Positions 33,248-42,509 are shown, counted from the stretch's first letter. The stretch is 64,000 nt of DNA from CALEAR01 sp035301485 (GCA_035301485.1 DATGUF010000011.1:98062-162061), one strand, 5' to 3'. Numbers and translations: made by a program. The notes: a model not told the origin generated them from the letters alone.

Positions 33248-34267
33248 ATGTTTGGCTTTTTTAAGAAAAATAAAAATTACACCGCCAACATAAATGGCAC
33301 AGTGGTGGAGGTGGGCGGTAAGCAAACCTTACTTCCCGCGGGGTTGGCGCAAGGCCTGCCCATGGCGCACAGTTGCCGCGTGGGTGGTTGCGGCAGTTGT
33401 AAGTGCCGATTGGTGGAAGGAAAGGTGAAAGCACTCACGGATTTTAGCTACGTACTATCCGGGGAAGAGTTGTCACAACAATACATTCTTGCTTGCCAAT
33501 CTGTGCCACAAACCAATATTACGGTGGAAGCTCAGTTAACTCAGGCGGTGGGTACTTATAAAGGCAGGGTAGTGGCACAAGAAATGTTGACGCATGACAT
33601 TACCCATCTGCAAATACGTTTAGATAACACTTTTCAGTACAAAGCAGGGCAATACGCTGAACTAGCAGTACATTCATTGCCTGGTGTGTATCGTAATTTC
33701 TCTTTTGCAGACAAACCTTCCACAGATGGCCAGGTGTCGTTTTTTATCAGGCGTGTGGAAAATGGCTTATTGACGGAACACATCATGCGCCATCAGCTTG
33801 TGGGCGAGCGCGTTACCTTGCGCGCTCCTATGGGTGATTTCTGGCTGCGCCCGAGTGAGGCGCTGTTGCTGATGGTGGCAGGTGGGAGCGGCTTGGCGCC
33901 TATTCGCGCCATGTTGCAAAACATGCAAGAGCAGGGAGTAGCTCGTGAGGTGGTGCTGCTATTTGGTGCACGGCGAGAACGTGATGTTTACCTGCAGGAG
34001 GAATTAACCGAGCTAGCAGCCACATGGCCTGCTGCTTTTACATTTATACCGGTGCTGTCTGAGGCCGGTGATGACCAATGGCAGGGCGCAAGAGGGTTGG
34101 TAACAGAACATATCCAAACAGTGTTAACGCCGTTTATGCATGTTTACCTCTGTGGGCCACCGCCCATGGTGGACGCAGCCTGTGAAGTACTCGCACAACA
34201 GGGTATTGCAGCAGAACACATTCATGCAGACCGCTTCTTAGTGGAAGTGGCAAACGTGGCCAGTTAA
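33248..34267 (+). CDS. Ferredoxin/NAD(P)H reductase component of a monooxygenase (XylA-like)
   Basis: 339 residues from the ATG at 33248 (MFGFFKKNK), preceded by GAAAGGA; the frame is open further upstream but lacks a ribosome site. The N-terminal plant-type [2Fe-2S] domain has ligands Cys43, Cys48, Cys51 and Cys83. It is followed by an FAD-binding domain (VYRNFSFADKP) and an NAD-binding domain (MVAGGSGLAPIRAML, FGARRERDVY, CGPPPMVDA). It transfers electrons from NAD(P)H to a membrane hydroxylase, as XylA does to XylM. Directly upstream of the interrupted hydroxylase gene. Confidence 0.93.
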   Translation: MFGFFKKNKNYTANINGTVVEVGGKQTLLPAGLAQGLPMAHSCRVGGCGSCKCRLVEGKVKALTDFSYVLSGEELSQQYILACQSVPQTNITVEAQLTQAVGTYKGRVVAQEMLTHDITHLQIRLDNTFQYKAGQYAELAVHSLPGVYRNFSFADKPSTDGQVSFFIRRVENGLLTEHIMRHQLVGERVTLRAPMGDFWLRPSEALLLMVAGGSGLAPIRAMLQNMQEQGVAREVVLLFGARRERDVYLQEELTELAATWPAAFTFIPVLSEAGDDQWQGARGLVTEHIQTVLTPFMHVYLCGPPPMVDAACEVLAQQGIAAEHIHADRFLVEVANVAS

Positions 34268-34299
34268 ACCATTACAAAGAATAACAATGAGGTATGAGC

Positions 34300-35487
34300 A
34301 TGAAATTTTTCGATTATTTCAAATTCTTTTTATTCCATCTAACAGGGCTAGTGAGTGCGTTCGCTTTCTTTGCTGGCAATGTTTATATCGTTTGGGTGTT
34401 GGTGGGTATCAATGTGTTTTACCTGCTTGGGGATGCTTTTGGAGGTGAAGACACTTCTACACCCACGTATCACCATCCTTGGGTGCTCACCGCACAGCTT
34501 TGGATGGCGTTACCCATTCTTTGCTTGATTATGTTCGCAGGGGTGTGGGCAGTGTCTTCCACTGATATTTTCGGGGTAGGTGCTTGGTTGCATCACGTGA
34601 CGGGCTACGATGTGCTTGCAGCTCGCGCCCAAAACACGTTTGGCCATTATGTGGCGGGCGCGTTGCTAGGTGGGTTAATGGTGGGTGTAATCGGTACTAT
34701 TACTGCGCACGAGTTAACGCACCGCACTTGGGATAAAGTCTCTATGTTTGTGGGCCGTTGGTTACTAGCATTTAGCTTCGATACAGTGTTTTCCATCGAG
34801 CACGTATATGGTCATCATCGCTATGTGGCAACTCGCCAAGACCCCGCCACGGCACCACGTGGGCGCAATGTGTATCACCACATTGTGGCGTCTACCATTA
34901 AAGGTAATATTAGCGCTTGGAATATTGAAAAAGAGCGTTTACAGCGCCTAAATAAAAATGTGTGGTCGTTGTAGAATAAGTTTTTACGTGGCCATGCTAT
35001 GAGCCTGTTGTTGGTGGCACTGGTGGCGTGGATGGCAGGCGCCGCGGCGACGGTGTTCTTTATTGTGTGTGCCTTGTGGGGAAAATCTCTGTTAGAAGTA
35101 GTGAACTACATGGAGCACTACGGCATTGTGCGGGTGCCCGATACACCGGTGCAACCGCGTCATTCTTGGAATACCACTAAACGCATTAGTTCTTGGAGTA
35201 CGTTTAATTTAACGCGTCACTCGCATCATCATGCGCAAGGCGAGGTGCCGTATCATGAATTGCGTCCGTTTCCTGATGCGCCAGAGATGATTGGTGGCTA
35301 TCTCACCACAGTGTTAGTGGTGCTGTTTCCACCGTTATGGCACAAGCTTATGGATCCTAAAGTGTTAGAGTGGGATCGTGAGTACGCCACAGAAGAAGAG
35401 CTTAAGCTCGCAGCAGAAGATAGTTTGAAGAGCGGGCGCGATTTATTGGTGCGTGCTTATTCAGGAGAAGAAGCGGTGGCTTCTTAA
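34300..35487 (+). pseudogene. alkB-like: AlkB/XylM-type membrane hydroxylase interrupted by an in-frame TAG
   Basis: Membrane di-iron hydroxylase, about 395 codons from the ATG at 34300 (GAGG seven bases upstream). A TAG at 34972-34974 stops the frame at about codon 225, but the same frame continues at once (NKFLRGHAMSLLL) to 35487 with clear AlkB sequence. Histidine boxes HELTHR and EHVYGHHR precede the stop; NYMEHYG and LTRHSHHHA follow it. The truncated product would lack half of the iron ligands. TAG is an ordinary stop elsewhere here (lysC, glpK), so recoding is unlikely. One substitution (e.g. CAG or TGG to TAG) explains it. Recent loss or a sequencing error are both possible. It is the downstream partner of the reductase gene. 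Confidence 0.9.
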
Positions 35488-35515
35488 AGCCATGAATTGT
35501 TTAGGTTGAGAGAAT

Positions 35516-35544
35516 AAAACGCCGAGCATTTTGCTCGGCGTTTT
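35516..35544. terminator. Bidirectional terminator between the hydroxylase and TRAP-like genes
   Basis: Stem CGCCGAGCA / TGCTCGGCG with loop TTT, flanked by AAAA and TTTT, between convergent genes. Confidence 0.9.
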
Positions 35545-35566
35545 GCTGTATAGTGAATAGTGTTTG

Positions 35567-37669
35567 CTAGCCTCTAACCCCTAGCAGTAAGGGCACATAA
35601 GCCACCAGTAAGAGAGCGGTGGCCATTACTGTGAGAGGTAGCAATAGCCGCTCATGGCGGCGCCACCAGTGGGTTTCTTGTTTCGCTTCGGCTTCTGTGA
35701 GCATCATTTCTTCGTTACCAATCACTTGCCTTGTGAGCAATTGGTTTAAGGCCACAGGCGGGGTGAGATAGCCTAATTCGAATGATACCAATACCACCAT
35801 CCAGAAGTGAACGGGGTCGATATTGTTGTTGTAAGCCACACTCGCGATGGTGGCAGATACCAAGATAATGGCGCCGTAAGGGTCCATAAACATACCGATG
35901 AACACGAGCACGATGATTAGAGTAGTCATCGCCAGCCACACTGAGCCAAAGTCGCTTGGGAAAAACTCCATGAGGCCTGCACGTTCTATTACACCGCCGA
36001 GTACGACAGACAGGGACATCAGCAGCAATAAAGCACCAATGTGTGCACTAGATTCAGAGGTGGCTAAGGTGGTGCGTCTCCAAAAACCATGCTGCGCCAC
36101 TTCTTGTTTGCTGAGGTTTGGGTTGCTTTGCCGCGCTTCACGCTTAGACATCCAAGCGTCGTATAAGAGCAAAAACAACATGACTACGGGCAAAATAGTA
36201 GCAGCAGAAAATTCATTAAAGTGTTGGTTCACCACAACGTTGTAAAACACAATAATGATGGCTGCGATAATCGCATAGGGGAGGAGTGGCCCTAAGGCTT
36301 TTATGGTGGCTGGCAATGCTTCCCGTGCAGGAGCGTGAGAGAGAGGGTTGCGGCGTGTAATCAATACCAAGGCTGCAAATAAAGCTGCAGTAAGTAAAAA
36401 TACATAGCCACCCATGTCGTATAGCTGAGTTGTTGTTACTTGCTTGTTCAAGGAGGCTATCACCACCACCATTAAACAAGGGTTAAGCACTACCCCCATG
36501 CTGCCCGACATAGCAGTAGATGCGTAAGCGAGTGTTCTGCGCGCACCACTGAGGCGAATCTCTTGGTAGACGATACCACCAACAGCAATCAAGAAAATGC
36601 CTGAGGCACCAGTAAAGGCGGTGGGGAAAGCGGTGAGGAGTACTACCACAATAACGATGAGTTCAGGCGCCAGTTTCCATGGGCGAATAGCATCGAACAC
36701 GAGGCGAGCTAAGCGTGTTTGTTTGAGCAGCATACCAACCCAAACATACAGCCCCACGTTGATATAGAGATCGGAGTGGCCGACGAGTTTGAGAAGTTGA
36801 ACGGCCATGCCGGCTGGGTATTTTTCTGAGAGTAGAAAATACAACCCTGCGATCAACGCCATATAGGTATAAAGCGGTACTGTGAGTAAGCTTTTTGCAA
36901 GGCTGCCGCCGCGCTCGGTTTGGTGCGCGTGGAAACACTGCCATAAGCTAGCGAGTGTTAGTACGCCAAAGCCGCCGATCCACAGGGCGTGAATCATTTC
37001 TGGGGTGGTATCTCCAGATTGGTTAGCGATGCTGCGCCAATACAGAGAACTAAAGAATAAAAGGCCGTTCGCAACGAGTTGAAGTGAAGCAGATACGCGG
37101 CTGTCGGTGCGGGTAACAATGGCCCGTAAAGAAATATGATTACGTTTAAAAGTGGCAATGATGGAGCACAGTAAAAGAATCGTAATCAGCAAATATTTGC
37201 GTGCGTCTAGGCCTATTTCGTTCAGTGCACCTACTTGTTTTTCCACTGTTGAATAGGCTCTAAGCGCAGCAGACTCGCGCTGCTCTTGGTTAAATTCATA
37301 CAACTGGTGTTGGCTTTGGCAGCGCTCTAGCTGTTTGCTTAAAGAAGCACGAATGCTGTCAGGGTTGGGAGCTTGAAAACCCAACAGGCTATCTTGAGCT
37401 TGCGCCTCAGCACGGCGCAACTGTTGTACGAGCTGCTCTTCAATATCGGCATTGGCATCGCAGCTAGGTGGGCTCATATCTGCCCTGAGCATGCCGTAGT
37501 TATTCCAGGCGTGCTGGCCATAGGCCAACATTTGCGAGTGTAAGTAAGAGCTGGTACCGAAAGAGATTGCTAGCAATAAAATGATCGATACGGGCACTGC
37601 AGTTAACAACCAACCCAGACGTGTTTTAACACTAGGGGCAGTTGCTAATGGTTGTATAGATTCACTCAT
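35567..37669 (-). CDS. TRAP-like fused permease (DctQ+DctM) with unusual N-terminal extension
   Basis: 700 residues from the ATG at 37669 (a second ATG two codons earlier has a poorer ribosome spacing). The N-terminal helix (about residues 20-45) is followed by a ~110-residue hydrophilic, partly coiled region (SPPSCDANADIEE... QLERCQSQHQ). Next come about four DctQ-like helices, then a DctM-like domain with TGASGIFLIAVGGIVYQE and MSGSMGVVLNPCL in place of the usual GSLGxLIPPS, and near the end the FELGYLTPPVALNQLL segment of TRAP large subunits. With the adjacent binding protein and lipoprotein it forms a second TRAP-like system. Substrate unknown. Confidence 0.85.
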   Translation of the reverse strand: MSESIQPLATAPSVKTRLGWLLTAVPVSIILLLAISFGTSSYLHSQMLAYGQHAWNNYGMLRADMSPPSCDANADIEEQLVQQLRRAEAQAQDSLLGFQAPNPDSIRASLSKQLERCQSQHQLYEFNQEQRESAALRAYSTVEKQVGALNEIGLDARKYLLITILLLCSIIATFKRNHISLRAIVTRTDSRVSASLQLVANGLLFFSSLYWRSIANQSGDTTPEMIHALWIGGFGVLTLASLWQCFHAHQTERGGSLAKSLLTVPLYTYMALIAGLYFLLSEKYPAGMAVQLLKLVGHSDLYINVGLYVWVGMLLKQTRLARLVFDAIRPWKLAPELIVIVVVLLTAFPTAFTGASGIFLIAVGGIVYQEIRLSGARRTLAYASTAMSGSMGVVLNPCLMVVVIASLNKQVTTTQLYDMGGYVFLLTAALFAALVLITRRNPLSHAPAREALPATIKALGPLLPYAIIAAIIIVFYNVVVNQHFNEFSAATILPVVMLFLLLYDAWMSKREARQSNPNLSKQEVAQHGFWRRTTLATSESSAHIGALLLLMSLSVVLGGVIERAGLMEFFPSDFGSVWLAMTTLIIVLVFIGMFMDPYGAIILVSATIASVAYNNNIDPVHFWMVVLVSFELGYLTPPVALNQLLTRQVIGNEEMMLTEAEAKQETHWWRRHERLLLPLTVMATALLLVAYVPLLLGVRG

Positions 37670-37691
37670 AACCATGTTCCAAAATAGGGAT

Positions 37692-37725
37692 AAAAAAGGC
37701 CCTAGCTATGTACATAGGTAGGGCC
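37692..37725 (-). terminator. Hairpin terminator after the solute-binding protein gene
   Basis: Stem GGCCCTA / TAGGGCC with an inner CTATG / CATAG stem; read leftwards it is followed by a T-run. It lies between the binding-protein gene and the fused permease, so the permease may be expressed at a lower level. Confidence 0.8.
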
Positions 37726-37741
37726 ATCAGAAGTTAGCCTC

Positions 37742-38764
37742 TTAGAAGGCGGGGCCGCCCTCGGTGTTGCTGGAACACTCAGCATTACCTGGTACTTCGC
37801 GGCAACGAATTTTCTTTAGCATTTCTTGCATTTGCGGAGAATAAACATCGCCTTTTTCATACAAGTTGTTACGTACTTGAGCGAACATGTCGTTGTAGCT
37901 TTCTGTGCGTTGTTCGTTTAGATCCACCCAGTATTTGCTAGGGATACGATCTTCCGCCTGTTTGATGATGCGCATGCCTTGATCCCACATATTCTCAAAT
38001 ACCCACTCACGCGATTTTTGGCCAAAGCCTTCTGGGAAGCGGTCTTGGTGAATATTGATTTGGAAAGTCAGAATGCCAAGGTTGTAGTTTAAGATGCCGC
38101 CATTTTCACCAAGGCCTTTGTATAGCTCGAGGGCTTCATAGGCAAAAGCAGGGGCGTAAACAAGGTCGGCGTTTTTGCTGTTAAACATGCCAGCAAAAGT
38201 ACTCACAGTTGCAGGCATTACAGAACCGTTGGTGTAGCGAATCATTTCCACGGCCTGCTCGTCGTCCGATAAGGCGGTGACACGGCTACCTGCTAGTTTT
38301 TCCCAATCTGTGAGGTTAGTGCGATCGTGGGAGTAGAGGTAGGCCATGCCGCCAGGAATAATTCCCACTGTTTCATAGCCGTTTTCTTGCATGTATTTAG
38401 CAGCTGTAGGTGCTGTAATAGCAGCTACAGCCGTGTATAGAGCATCATAAGAGGGCAGGGCTGCCATCATATCTAGTGAGCCAGGGAACTTAAGTAAATC
38501 GCGGTTTTTCATCCCAAACAACTCTACGGCATCGCATTTGCCGCTTCGAAAATCCGCAACTACTAGGGCTTCTTCAGTATAGGGCTTCATGGTGAAGTTG
38601 ATGCCCCACTCTTGTGCTGCGAGCACGTAGTTTTGCATCATTTGGTAGGTATCACCGTTTCGGCCCACAACGTCGAATACGCAGAGGCTGCGCTCTTCGT
38701 TGGCGGCCAGTGTTGGTTGCGAAAGAAGCAATGCTAGAGCGGTTACACATAGTTTTTTTAACAT
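37742..38764 (-). CDS. Putative TRAP solute-binding protein (AdeT1/2-like family)
   Basis: 340 residues from the ATG at 38764, with AAGGTG six bases upstream. The signal peptide is MLKKLCVTALALLLSQPTLA. The mature protein looks like a periplasmic binding protein: NYVLAAQEWGINF, DFRSGKCDAVELFG and YLYSHDRTNLTDWEKLAGSRVT segments resemble TRAP/DctP receptors. I recall this family under the misleading names AdeT1/AdeT2 or DUF6091 in Acinetobacter and relatives; this is from memory. Cys pairs may form disulfides (C26-region, C near the end). It sits between the lipoprotein and the fused permease genes. Confidence 0.82.
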   Translation of the reverse strand: MLKKLCVTALALLLSQPTLAANEERSLCVFDVVGRNGDTYQMMQNYVLAAQEWGINFTMKPYTEEALVVADFRSGKCDAVELFGMKNRDLLKFPGSLDMMAALPSYDALYTAVAAITAPTAAKYMQENGYETVGIIPGGMAYLYSHDRTNLTDWEKLAGSRVTALSDDEQAVEMIRYTNGSVMPATVSTFAGMFNSKNADLVYAPAFAYEALELYKGLGENGGILNYNLGILTFQINIHQDRFPEGFGQKSREWVFENMWDQGMRIIKQAEDRIPSKYWVDLNEQRTESYNDMFAQVRNNLYEKGDVYSPQMQEMLKKIRCREVPGNAECSSNTEGGPAF

Positions 38765-38801
38765 TATTGTCACCTTGTAATTATGTTTTTTGAGTGGGTG
38801 G

Positions 38802-39821
38802 TTATAGCAAACCGTCTAGGTTTACTTCTCGTTGTTGCCTTTCATCTGGGAAGGTGCCCAATGCAGCAGCAGGGGTTCTTGAACCGGTGAGGCGCATCCA
38901 GATGGTGTCTGAGAGAAACTCAATTTGTGCTGCTGAAATGGTGTTCACCAGCGCATACTCTGGTGGAAACTCCACTGCGCTAGATTGTATTTTGGCTGCT
39001 AACCTTAAGGCATCGCGCATTTCTTTCTCGTTACCTTGGTTCTCGGCGCCTAAAGCATGCAATACCACAGGGTAAAGGGCTGATGATTGTTGCGCTAAAT
39101 CGGTGGCCTCTTTGTAACTACGCCAGATGTTTGCTCCTTTAGGTGCGGCACCTGGCACAAAGGCCCATACGGTGGAACGAATGGCTGCTGGGGTGCCCCA
39201 CCATTTTTCATTATCTAAGCAGAGCGATGCACGCATGGCTTGTACTGCTAAATCTCGTGGTACGCCCACTTGTGCGCCAGAGAGAAGGTCGCTACGCACA
39301 GCTTGTAGTGCTGTGGTTAAGCCTAATAAATAAGCCAACTCTTCGTTGGTGTTGAAGAGGCGTGGGCAGTAATCATTATCGAGCGAACCATAACGGTTGG
39401 TAAGATGTGCCACAGCTTTCATTCTTCTTTCTGCTGCAATAGCATGCCAGCGGCGTGAAGCGATTAACTCGTCTTTAGCGATAGCTACTTGGTTTTGATG
39501 GCTTGCTCTGATGTGGCGTAAATCGGCTTCATAGGCTTGCGCTTCGGCGCAAAAACCAGTGAGCAAATCAGTGTAGAACAACACATAGGAGGGGTCTTTC
39601 ACCACATTGCCTAGCGACGCCACAAGTTGTGTAAGGCCTGGCCCAGTACCACAAATGGCCACATCCACATCGGGCTGTGTCAACACATAGCTGACAACTT
39701 CATCTTTAGAAAACGCTGAGATGGTCCAGCCTAACGGCTTATAAACCACCGCACAGCCACTAATCAGCGAAAGGGTTAGGGTGATAACAAGAATTTTAAG
39801 GCTTAGGTAGGCACGCCGCAT
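38802..39821 (-). CDS. Lipoprotein associated with the second TRAP-like system
   Basis: 339 residues from the ATG at 39821 (GGAG six bases upstream). The lipobox is LISGC (Cys23). The mature part is mostly helical, with several Cys (ICGTGPGL, GFCAEAQAY, NDYCPRLFN, SLCLDNEKWW) that could form disulfides. I do not recognise the family with certainty; by context and helical character it could act like a TatT T-component, since it heads a leftward set with the binding protein and the fused permease. That role is inference. Confidence 0.75.
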   Translation of the reverse strand: MRRAYLSLKILVITLTLSLISGCAVVYKPLGWTISAFSKDEVVSYVLTQPDVDVAICGTGPGLTQLVASLGNVVKDPSYVLFYTDLLTGFCAEAQAYEADLRHIRASHQNQVAIAKDELIASRRWHAIAAERRMKAVAHLTNRYGSLDNDYCPRLFNTNEELAYLLGLTTALQAVRSDLLSGAQVGVPRDLAVQAMRASLCLDNEKWWGTPAAIRSTVWAFVPGAAPKGANIWRSYKEATDLAQQSSALYPVVLHALGAENQGNEKEMRDALRLAAKIQSSAVEFPPEYALVNTISAAQIEFLSDTIWMRLTGSRTPAAALGTFPDERQQREVNLDGLL

Positions 39822-40323
39822 GATTCGCTCCATTTGGTTTTTATTATTGTGTTAAAAGTTATAGTGCTTTTGCGATGCGATGACATAGAGAAACTAGATA
39901 AATCACCATAACCAGCGCAAGCAACACAATTTGTTATTTATTTAAAGAATGTTAAACAATTCACTAAAAATAAGCCTTGGCCCACTTTGTGGTTGTGATT
40001 GACTCATAAGCCAAATTGCTAAGAGAAAAGGCTAGTTTTTGGCTAAAATTTATCCTTAGATGCATGAATGATGTGTTTGCGCATCTTGCTGAATGCAAAA
40101 GTAGGGCAAGCCCACTTTATCTAGCCAAGCCGTACTTTCTTGTTTGCCCTTTAATATGCCAATGGGTTGGGTGCATCTTTGAGATGAGAATGTTGTGACT
40201 TTTTGGTCATTAAGCATGGGTTAGAGTTTGACAAAGCGCCATACTGCTGTAAGTTGGTGAATGAGCTTCATATAAAAAAGTAGAAAAAAACAAAAGCCAA
40301 CATTACTTAGCGAACAGTGCATC
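39822..40323. other. 502-base intergenic region, no gene recognised
   Basis: AT-rich divergent spacer between the TRAP-like lipoprotein (left) and the IscU-like operon (right). It must hold the promoters of both. Short open frames have no ribosome site or recognisable sequence. GCCCACTTT-like octamers recur near 39979 and 40110, and GGCTA repeats near 40031. No terminator, tRNA or strong hairpin seen. Confidence 0.6.
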
Positions 40324-40800
40324 ATGTCGAAAGCGATCACAAAAGATGGCACAACAACACTGAACCCCACCGAATTTACCGCTGCTTTGAAAGAGTATCG
40401 CGCATATGTTCGGCAGCAGAAACGCCTGTCGGGTGAACATGTTCGTACTACCACCGTGCACAGCCGGCAATTATGTGGCAGCCAGCTAACACTCGATGCA
40501 CACATAGAGCAGGGCACTGTTAAAGCTTTAGGGTTTTCCATACAAGCCTGTTCGTTAGGCCAAGCTAGCACCGCTATTGTTTTGCAAAGAGCCGCGGGGC
40601 TCACCAAAGAAGAAATACAGCAGGCAGCAGAACAGCTCGACACTTTATTAATCGGCCAATGGCCAGAGCAAGCATTAATATGGCCTGAATTAGCGATATT
40701 TATTCATGCAGCTTCTATGCCAGCACGGCACGATTCTGCGCGTCTGGTTTTTCGAGCATTACAGCAATTGTTTGAGGAGGAAGAAAAGCAGCTTAAATAA
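40324..40800 (+). CDS. SufU/IscU-like iron-sulfur scaffold protein lacking the third cysteine
   Basis: 158 residues. The NifU-N/IscU-like region has the first ligand in QLCGSQLTL (Cys51) and the second in FSIQACSLGQAS (Cys76). The usual third ligand (VKC motif before a helix) is replaced here by MPARHDSARLVFRAL, with Asp/Ser where a Cys is expected. It is therefore a variant scaffold, perhaps a sulfur acceptor or cluster carrier rather than a standard scaffold (inference). First gene of an operon with an SQR-like flavoprotein 44 bases downstream and DUF1641. Confidence 0.8.
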   Translation: MSKAITKDGTTTLNPTEFTAALKEYRAYVRQQKRLSGEHVRTTTVHSRQLCGSQLTLDAHIEQGTVKALGFSIQACSLGQASTAIVLQRAAGLTKEEIQQAAEQLDTLLIGQWPEQALIWPELAIFIHAASMPARHDSARLVFRALQQLFEEEEKQLK

Positions 40801-40844
40801 GAACAAAAACAAGTGGAACCGAACTTCATTGTTGGAGGAACGTT

Positions 40845-42035
40845 ATGATTAAAGACATTATTGTTGTCGGTGGCGGCATAGGCGGCACCATGACAGCCAA
40901 TAGCCTCGTCGCCAAGTTGTATCCAGAAATTAGCCGCGGCAAAGTGAGAATTACGCTTATCTCAAATAGCCCTTGGCATTACTATAAACCCGCTTTTATG
41001 TATGTAGCATTCGGCGCTTTTTATAAGGATGAATTACGACGCCCACAAAGCTCATTGCTACGCCCCGAAATTAACTTTGTACTTGATGAAGTAGAAGGTT
41101 TTGAATTTAAAGAAAGCCAACTAAGAATGGCGTCAGGCAAAAAATACGCTTACGACTACTTAGTGGTTTCCACAGGTTGCATTCCTTCCCCAGAACGTAT
41201 TGAAGGCCTCAAAGAAGCAGGCGATCACTTCTACCAACACGACCCTGCGTTGCAGCTTTATGAAAAGCTTTCCACCATTGAAAAAGGTAGGATTTTTATT
41301 GGTGTTACCTTCCCGAAAACACCAGATGTGCCGCACCAATGTGGTATTGCACCCATGGAAACGACGCTAATGCTCGATGAGTTTTTGCGCCGCCGTGGTG
41401 TACGAGATCAAATAGAAATTGTTTATACCTACCCAACGGTGGCGCAGTTAGTGAGAAACTGTTTGTTTTTACAGGAAGATACTTGCGCGGTGTTGCCGCC
41501 CATCTTTGATTCCAAAGACATTAAATACAAACGCAGCTTCACACTAGAACGCGTGGACCCTGAAAAGAAAATTGCCTACTCAGAAGAGGGGGGTGAAGAG
41601 GATTTCGATATTCTTATGCAAACGCCTCCTATTCGTGCTGTGGATGCTGTCTTGGATTCTGGTGTATCACGCGCAGCCAACAATGAAGGCTGGCTGCCTA
41701 CAGATCGCGAAACCATGCAACTAGATGGCTTTGCCAACGTTTTCGTTATGGGTGACACCGTGGATTTACCCATCAGTAAAGCTGGGGGAAGTTGCCATAA
41801 CCAAGCGCCTGTTATTTGTGACAACATTGCTGGGTTGATCCGTATTGGCCGTACCGTATCGGCCTACGACGGCAGAGTGCAAGCCATCGCACAAATGGGC
41901 CTCGAGGCTGGGATGCCCCTATGGTACGACTATGATGTGGATGTGATCCCAACACCACCTACCAAGATTGGTGGGTTAATGCGTAAAGCATTTAACAGAG
42001 GGGTGTATTGGTCCGTTGCCCGTGGTTTAGTGTAA
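40845..42035 (+). CDS. Sulfide:quinone oxidoreductase-like flavoprotein
   Basis: 396 residues, with GGAGG before the ATG. It is a FAD/NAD(P)-binding two-dinucleotide fold: VVGGGIGGTMTANSL (FAD), STGCIPS near residue 112 and FVMGDTVDLP (second FAD contact). Cysteines at about 112, 166 (HQCGIAP) and 318 (GGSCHNQ) fit the three-Cys pattern of SQR. The GGVYW-like C-terminal amphipathic stretch can face the membrane. Such enzymes oxidise sulfide and pass electrons to quinone. Assignment to sulfide rather than another thiol is inference. Operon with an IscU-like protein and DUF1641. Confidence 0.85.
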   Translation: MIKDIIVVGGGIGGTMTANSLVAKLYPEISRGKVRITLISNSPWHYYKPAFMYVAFGAFYKDELRRPQSSLLRPEINFVLDEVEGFEFKESQLRMASGKKYAYDYLVVSTGCIPSPERIEGLKEAGDHFYQHDPALQLYEKLSTIEKGRIFIGVTFPKTPDVPHQCGIAPMETTLMLDEFLRRRGVRDQIEIVYTYPTVAQLVRNCLFLQEDTCAVLPPIFDSKDIKYKRSFTLERVDPEKKIAYSEEGGEEDFDILMQTPPIRAVDAVLDSGVSRAANNEGWLPTDRETMQLDGFANVFVMGDTVDLPISKAGGSCHNQAPVICDNIAGLIRIGRTVSAYDGRVQAIAQMGLEAGMPLWYDYDVDVIPTPPTKIGGLMRKAFNRGVYWSVARGLV

Positions 42036-42046
42036 AGGAGAGAAAA

Positions 42047-42487
42047 ATGTCTGAAGAGATGCAGAGTTATACCAGTGTGCAAGATCTAGTAAAAAACTCT
42101 CCCGAGCTAACCAATGAGGCCACACTAGAAGGTTTGGCAGAACTCATTGAAAAGTTGGCTCCGCTATTACAGGGTAGGCGGCTGCATAACATTGTAGATG
42201 TATTAGCTGCCGCTTCCGATGTGGTGGAAATGGCGGATGAGGAGATGGTGAACAAGCTGATGGCATTGTATGAAAATGCAGTGGGAACGGCTTGGTCGTT
42301 AGGCAATACGCTGCGCCATGCGAGCTTGCTAGCAGGGCAAGAGGAAGAACCGCCGAGTTTATGGCAAACACTTCGTCGCTTCAGTAAAGATGAAGAGGCA
42401 CGACGTGGCCTTAGCGTGGTGGTGAATGTGTTAACACTCTTGGGTAAGCAAGCCTCAGATGCGGCACAGCCGATGCCAGAAGATTAA
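42047..42487 (+). CDS. DUF1641-family protein
   Basis: 146 residues from the ATG at 42047, with AAGGAG upstream. Helical, with ELTNEATLEGLAELIEKLAPLLQG and NIVDVLAAASDVVEMADEEMVNKL segments typical of DUF1641, ending in a hydrophobic helix GLSVVVNVLTLLGKQ. The family often lies beside SQR-like flavoproteins or formate dehydrogenases, where it is thought to be an accessory or membrane-anchoring subunit (from memory). The start lies 11 bases after the SQR stop. Confidence 0.88.
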   Translation: MSEEMQSYTSVQDLVKNSPELTNEATLEGLAELIEKLAPLLQGRRLHNIVDVLAAASDVVEMADEEMVNKLMALYENAVGTAWSLGNTLRHASLLAGQEEEPPSLWQTLRRFSKDEEARRGLSVVVNVLTLLGKQASDAAQPMPED

Positions 42488-42509
42488 ATATAGCCAAGGC
42501 TTAACGAAT

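Noticed and set aside
34972..34974. TAG as a recoded (non-stop) codon in the alkB-like gene
   Set aside because: TAG ends ordinary genes in the window (lysC, glpK), and no recoding signal is visible. A mutation or error is simpler.
40016..40198. 60-residue ORF in the intergenic region
   Set aside because: No ribosome site, Cys- and Trp-rich chance-like composition, no recognisable family.
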